A stretch of DNA of 64,000 bases from the NCBI RefSeq assembly GCF_016526145.1, contig NZ_JADDUE010000009.1, forward strand, positions 1 to 64,000. The letters are read 5' to 3'. A program made the position numbers and the translations under genes. The notes under the pieces are model-generated. The model made no database searches and was not told the DNA's origin. It saw nothing but the letters and a program-made list of their open reading frames with translations. This DNA comes from Saccharopolyspora galaxeae. Its GTDB lineage: Bacteria; Actinomycetota; Actinomycetes; Mycobacteriales; Pseudonocardiaceae. Shown piece after piece: positions 62,646 to 64,000 of the stretch (position 1 is its first letter; the number at the start of each line of letters is the position of its first letter).

Positions 62646-63506
62646 TCAGCCGTCCAGGTGCGCGGTGAGGAACTGACCGGCCTGCATCTGCTCCTCGAAC
62701 TCGCTGAAGGTGCGGCCGTAGCTCGCGGCGACTTCCAGCGCCGGGTCGTGGCGCACGGTCCAGCCGAGCTTGCGCAGCTCGTCATCGGCGTCGGGCCGCT
62801 CTTCGCCGCTGAACAGCGAGGGCAGGTCCATGCCCCATTCCTTGGCCATCTCGATGAGCTGCTCGTTCTGCAGCGCCGCGGCGATGTTGCCCGCGAAGTG
62901 CTCGATGGAGACACGGCTGCCCGGCGCGGAGAACTGGGTCACGGTCTGCAGCAGTTGCGCTTCGGCCGCCGCGGGCAGGTAGGGCAGCAGCCCTTCGGCG
63001 AGCCACGCGGTGGGAACGCCGGTGTCGAAACCGGCGTCCTTGAGCGCGGTCGCCCAGTCGTCGCGCAGGTCGACCGGGATCGGGTGCCATTCGGCGGTGG
63101 GCTGCGCGCCGAGCTGCCGCAGGGTGTCGACCTTGAAGTCGATGACCTTCTGCTGGTCGATCTCGAACACGCGCATCCCGTCCGGCCAGTTCAGCCGGTG
63201 CGCGCGGGTGTCCAGGCCGGAGGCGAGGATGACGGCCTGGCGGGCCCCGCTCGCGGCGGCGCGCAGGAAGAACTCGTCGAAGTAGCGGGTCCGCACGCCG
63301 AGGTAGCCGCCCGCGAACTGCTGCAGGATCTCGGCCGCTTCGGGTCCTTTGAACTGCGGCGCATCCGCGGCCGCGGCCAGGTCGGCGGCGTAGGGATCGT
63401 TGATCAGCCGGTTCTCCTGGCGGGATTCGATCGCGCGGCCTTCGGCGACGGCCAGCGCGGTGAAGCCGACGCTGGAGACGATGTCCCATTGCTCGTGAAC
63501 GGTCAC
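62646..63506 (-). CDS. SAM-dependent methyltransferase, leucine-carboxyl-methyltransferase family
   Basis: A 286-residue class I methyltransferase of the LCMT/TIGR00027 group that is expanded in mycobacteria and relatives. AVILASGLDTRAHRLNWPDG and RVFEIDQQKVIDFK bind SAM; YFDEFFLRAAASGARQAVIL precedes it. Substrate unknown. GTG at 63506 follows AAAGGTGCACTC. It stands alone; the 250 bases upstream hold its promoter and no gene I can support. Confidence 0.93.
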   Translation of the reverse strand: MTVHEQWDIVSSVGFTALAVAEGRAIESRQENRLINDPYAADLAAAADAPQFKGPEAAEILQQFAGGYLGVRTRYFDEFFLRAAASGARQAVILASGLDTRAHRLNWPDGMRVFEIDQQKVIDFKVDTLRQLGAQPTAEWHPIPVDLRDDWATALKDAGFDTGVPTAWLAEGLLPYLPAAAEAQLLQTVTQFSAPGSRVSIEHFAGNIAAALQNEQLIEMAKEWGMDLPSLFSGEERPDADDELRKLGWTVRHDPALEVAASYGRTFSEFEEQMQAGQFLTAHLDG

Positions 63507-63758
63507 GAGTGCACCTTTCCGTATGCCTTTCACATTCGTTGCCGACGAGGCTAACCGAAAGGTTGCGACACGCAACTATGTTGTGACGTGTTCGGCTTCC
63601 GGCTAATTGGGACGAATCGCATCCGTGCAGGTCACCGCCCAAGTCCGGTGCAAGATCGACTGATCGCGGTGATCCGTCTGAACTCAATGCAAATATTGAG
63701 CGTGCAGCAGGAAACGCGTCAACCGGTCGATCGCGGTCGTTTTCCGAGCGGAGTCCTC

Positions 63759-64000
63759 TCAGCCTTCCCGCCTGCGTTCTCCGCGGCGCTGCTCCTCGCG
63801 ATAGCCGTAAGCGGCCTGCCGCACCGCCTGATCCGATTCCAGGCTCGATCCGAGCGCACCGGCGACCACGCCCATGGTGGTGAATCCCCAGGCCAGCGAC
63901 ACGTAGACGCTGAACTCCGCGTGCCCGAGCGTGCTGGTCAACAGATTCGTCGGCACCAGGAACAGCGCCACGAGCAGGTTGACCACGAACAGCCCGGCGT
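63759..64000 (-). CDS. Membrane protein, C-terminal part (cut by window end)
   Basis: The last roughly 80 residues of a membrane protein enter from the right edge. They include AGLFVVNLLVALFLVPTNLL and YVSLAWGFTTMGVVAGALGS, two hydrophobic segments, then a charged C-terminus rich in Arg and Glu (EEQRRGERRREG). An in-frame GTG at 63986 is not needed because the frame stays open to the edge. Family unknown. Confidence 0.7.
   Translation of the reverse strand, partial: AGLFVVNLLVALFLVPTNLLTSTLGHAEFSVYVSLAWGFTTMGVVAGALGSSLESDQAVRQAAYGYREEQRRGERRREG

Overview
The window is high-GC actinobacterial chromosome. GTG starts are frequent and third codon positions are strongly GC-biased. Gene content (methylmalonyl-CoA mutase with MeaB, XRE/DUF397 regulators, a SigF/SigB-type sigma factor with its anti-sigma factor, an IdeR-like iron box) suggests Pseudonocardiaceae, and Saccharopolyspora or a close relative is my best guess. 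That placement is inference. I saw no IS element, prophage, tRNA, rRNA or CRISPR.

Layout. (1) 1-5.6 kb: glyA (partial) and gcvT behind a tandem glycine riboswitch, then a TetR regulator divergent from an acyl-CoA ligase/acyl-CoA dehydrogenase pair, with a 17-bp palindromic operator. (2) 5.7-8.7 kb: two small proteins and a three-gene operon encoding the two halves of plant Tm-1-like proteins plus an SRPBCC protein. (3) 8.9-15.7 kb: a sugar/glycan region with an epimerase, a GT-C membrane protein fused in frame to a DPM1-like GT2, a GtrA protein, a UDP-sulfoquinovose synthase and a TauE/SafE (sulfite-exporter family) permease. (4) 15.7-24.4 kb: a 1-kb gene-poor stretch, an M23 peptidase, the sigma/anti-sigma pair with a candidate autoregulatory promoter, DsbA and VKOR oxidative-folding proteins, an ATP-dependent DNA ligase, and divergent GntR and PucR regulators. 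(5) 24.7-29.7 kb: lpd-pdhA-pdhB-pdhC, a complete 2-oxoacid dehydrogenase complex. (6) 30-33.8 kb: small flavin/F420-type proteins and a tight XRE-DUF397-DUF397-TPR operon, divergent from two small Cys-containing proteins across a perfect 18-bp palindrome. (7) 34-37.7 kb: asparagine synthetase, and a two-gene unit of a 39-residue Asp-rich peptide plus a PIMT-like O-methyltransferase. (8) 37.7-53.3 kb: housekeeping and signalling genes (iron-siderophore binding protein, BrkB, EI24, M20 and M50 peptidases, aldo/keto reductase, degenerate PAS-GGDEF-EAL protein, LVIVD protein, DUF305 lipoprotein, kinase-fold protein, YtrA-type GntR, NB-ARC/TPR STAND protein). (9) 53.6-64 kb: mutA-mutB-meaB, a DUF3516-type helicase, a universal stress protein followed by a 25-bp tandem repeat, a SAM methyltransferase and a partial membrane protein.

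The strongest candidate for an undescribed system is the 37.1-37.2 kb peptide gene with a perfect ribosome binding site, 6 bases ahead of the isoaspartate-type methyltransferase. It resembles the pamtide/imiditide class of RiPPs, in which such an enzyme is the only modifying enzyme. Second are the sulfoquinovose-linked glycan locus and the XRE/DUF397/TPR cluster. A family of related intergenic palindromes (six copies) and several apparently leaderless genes (TANNNT box 6-8 bases before the start codon) run through the window.
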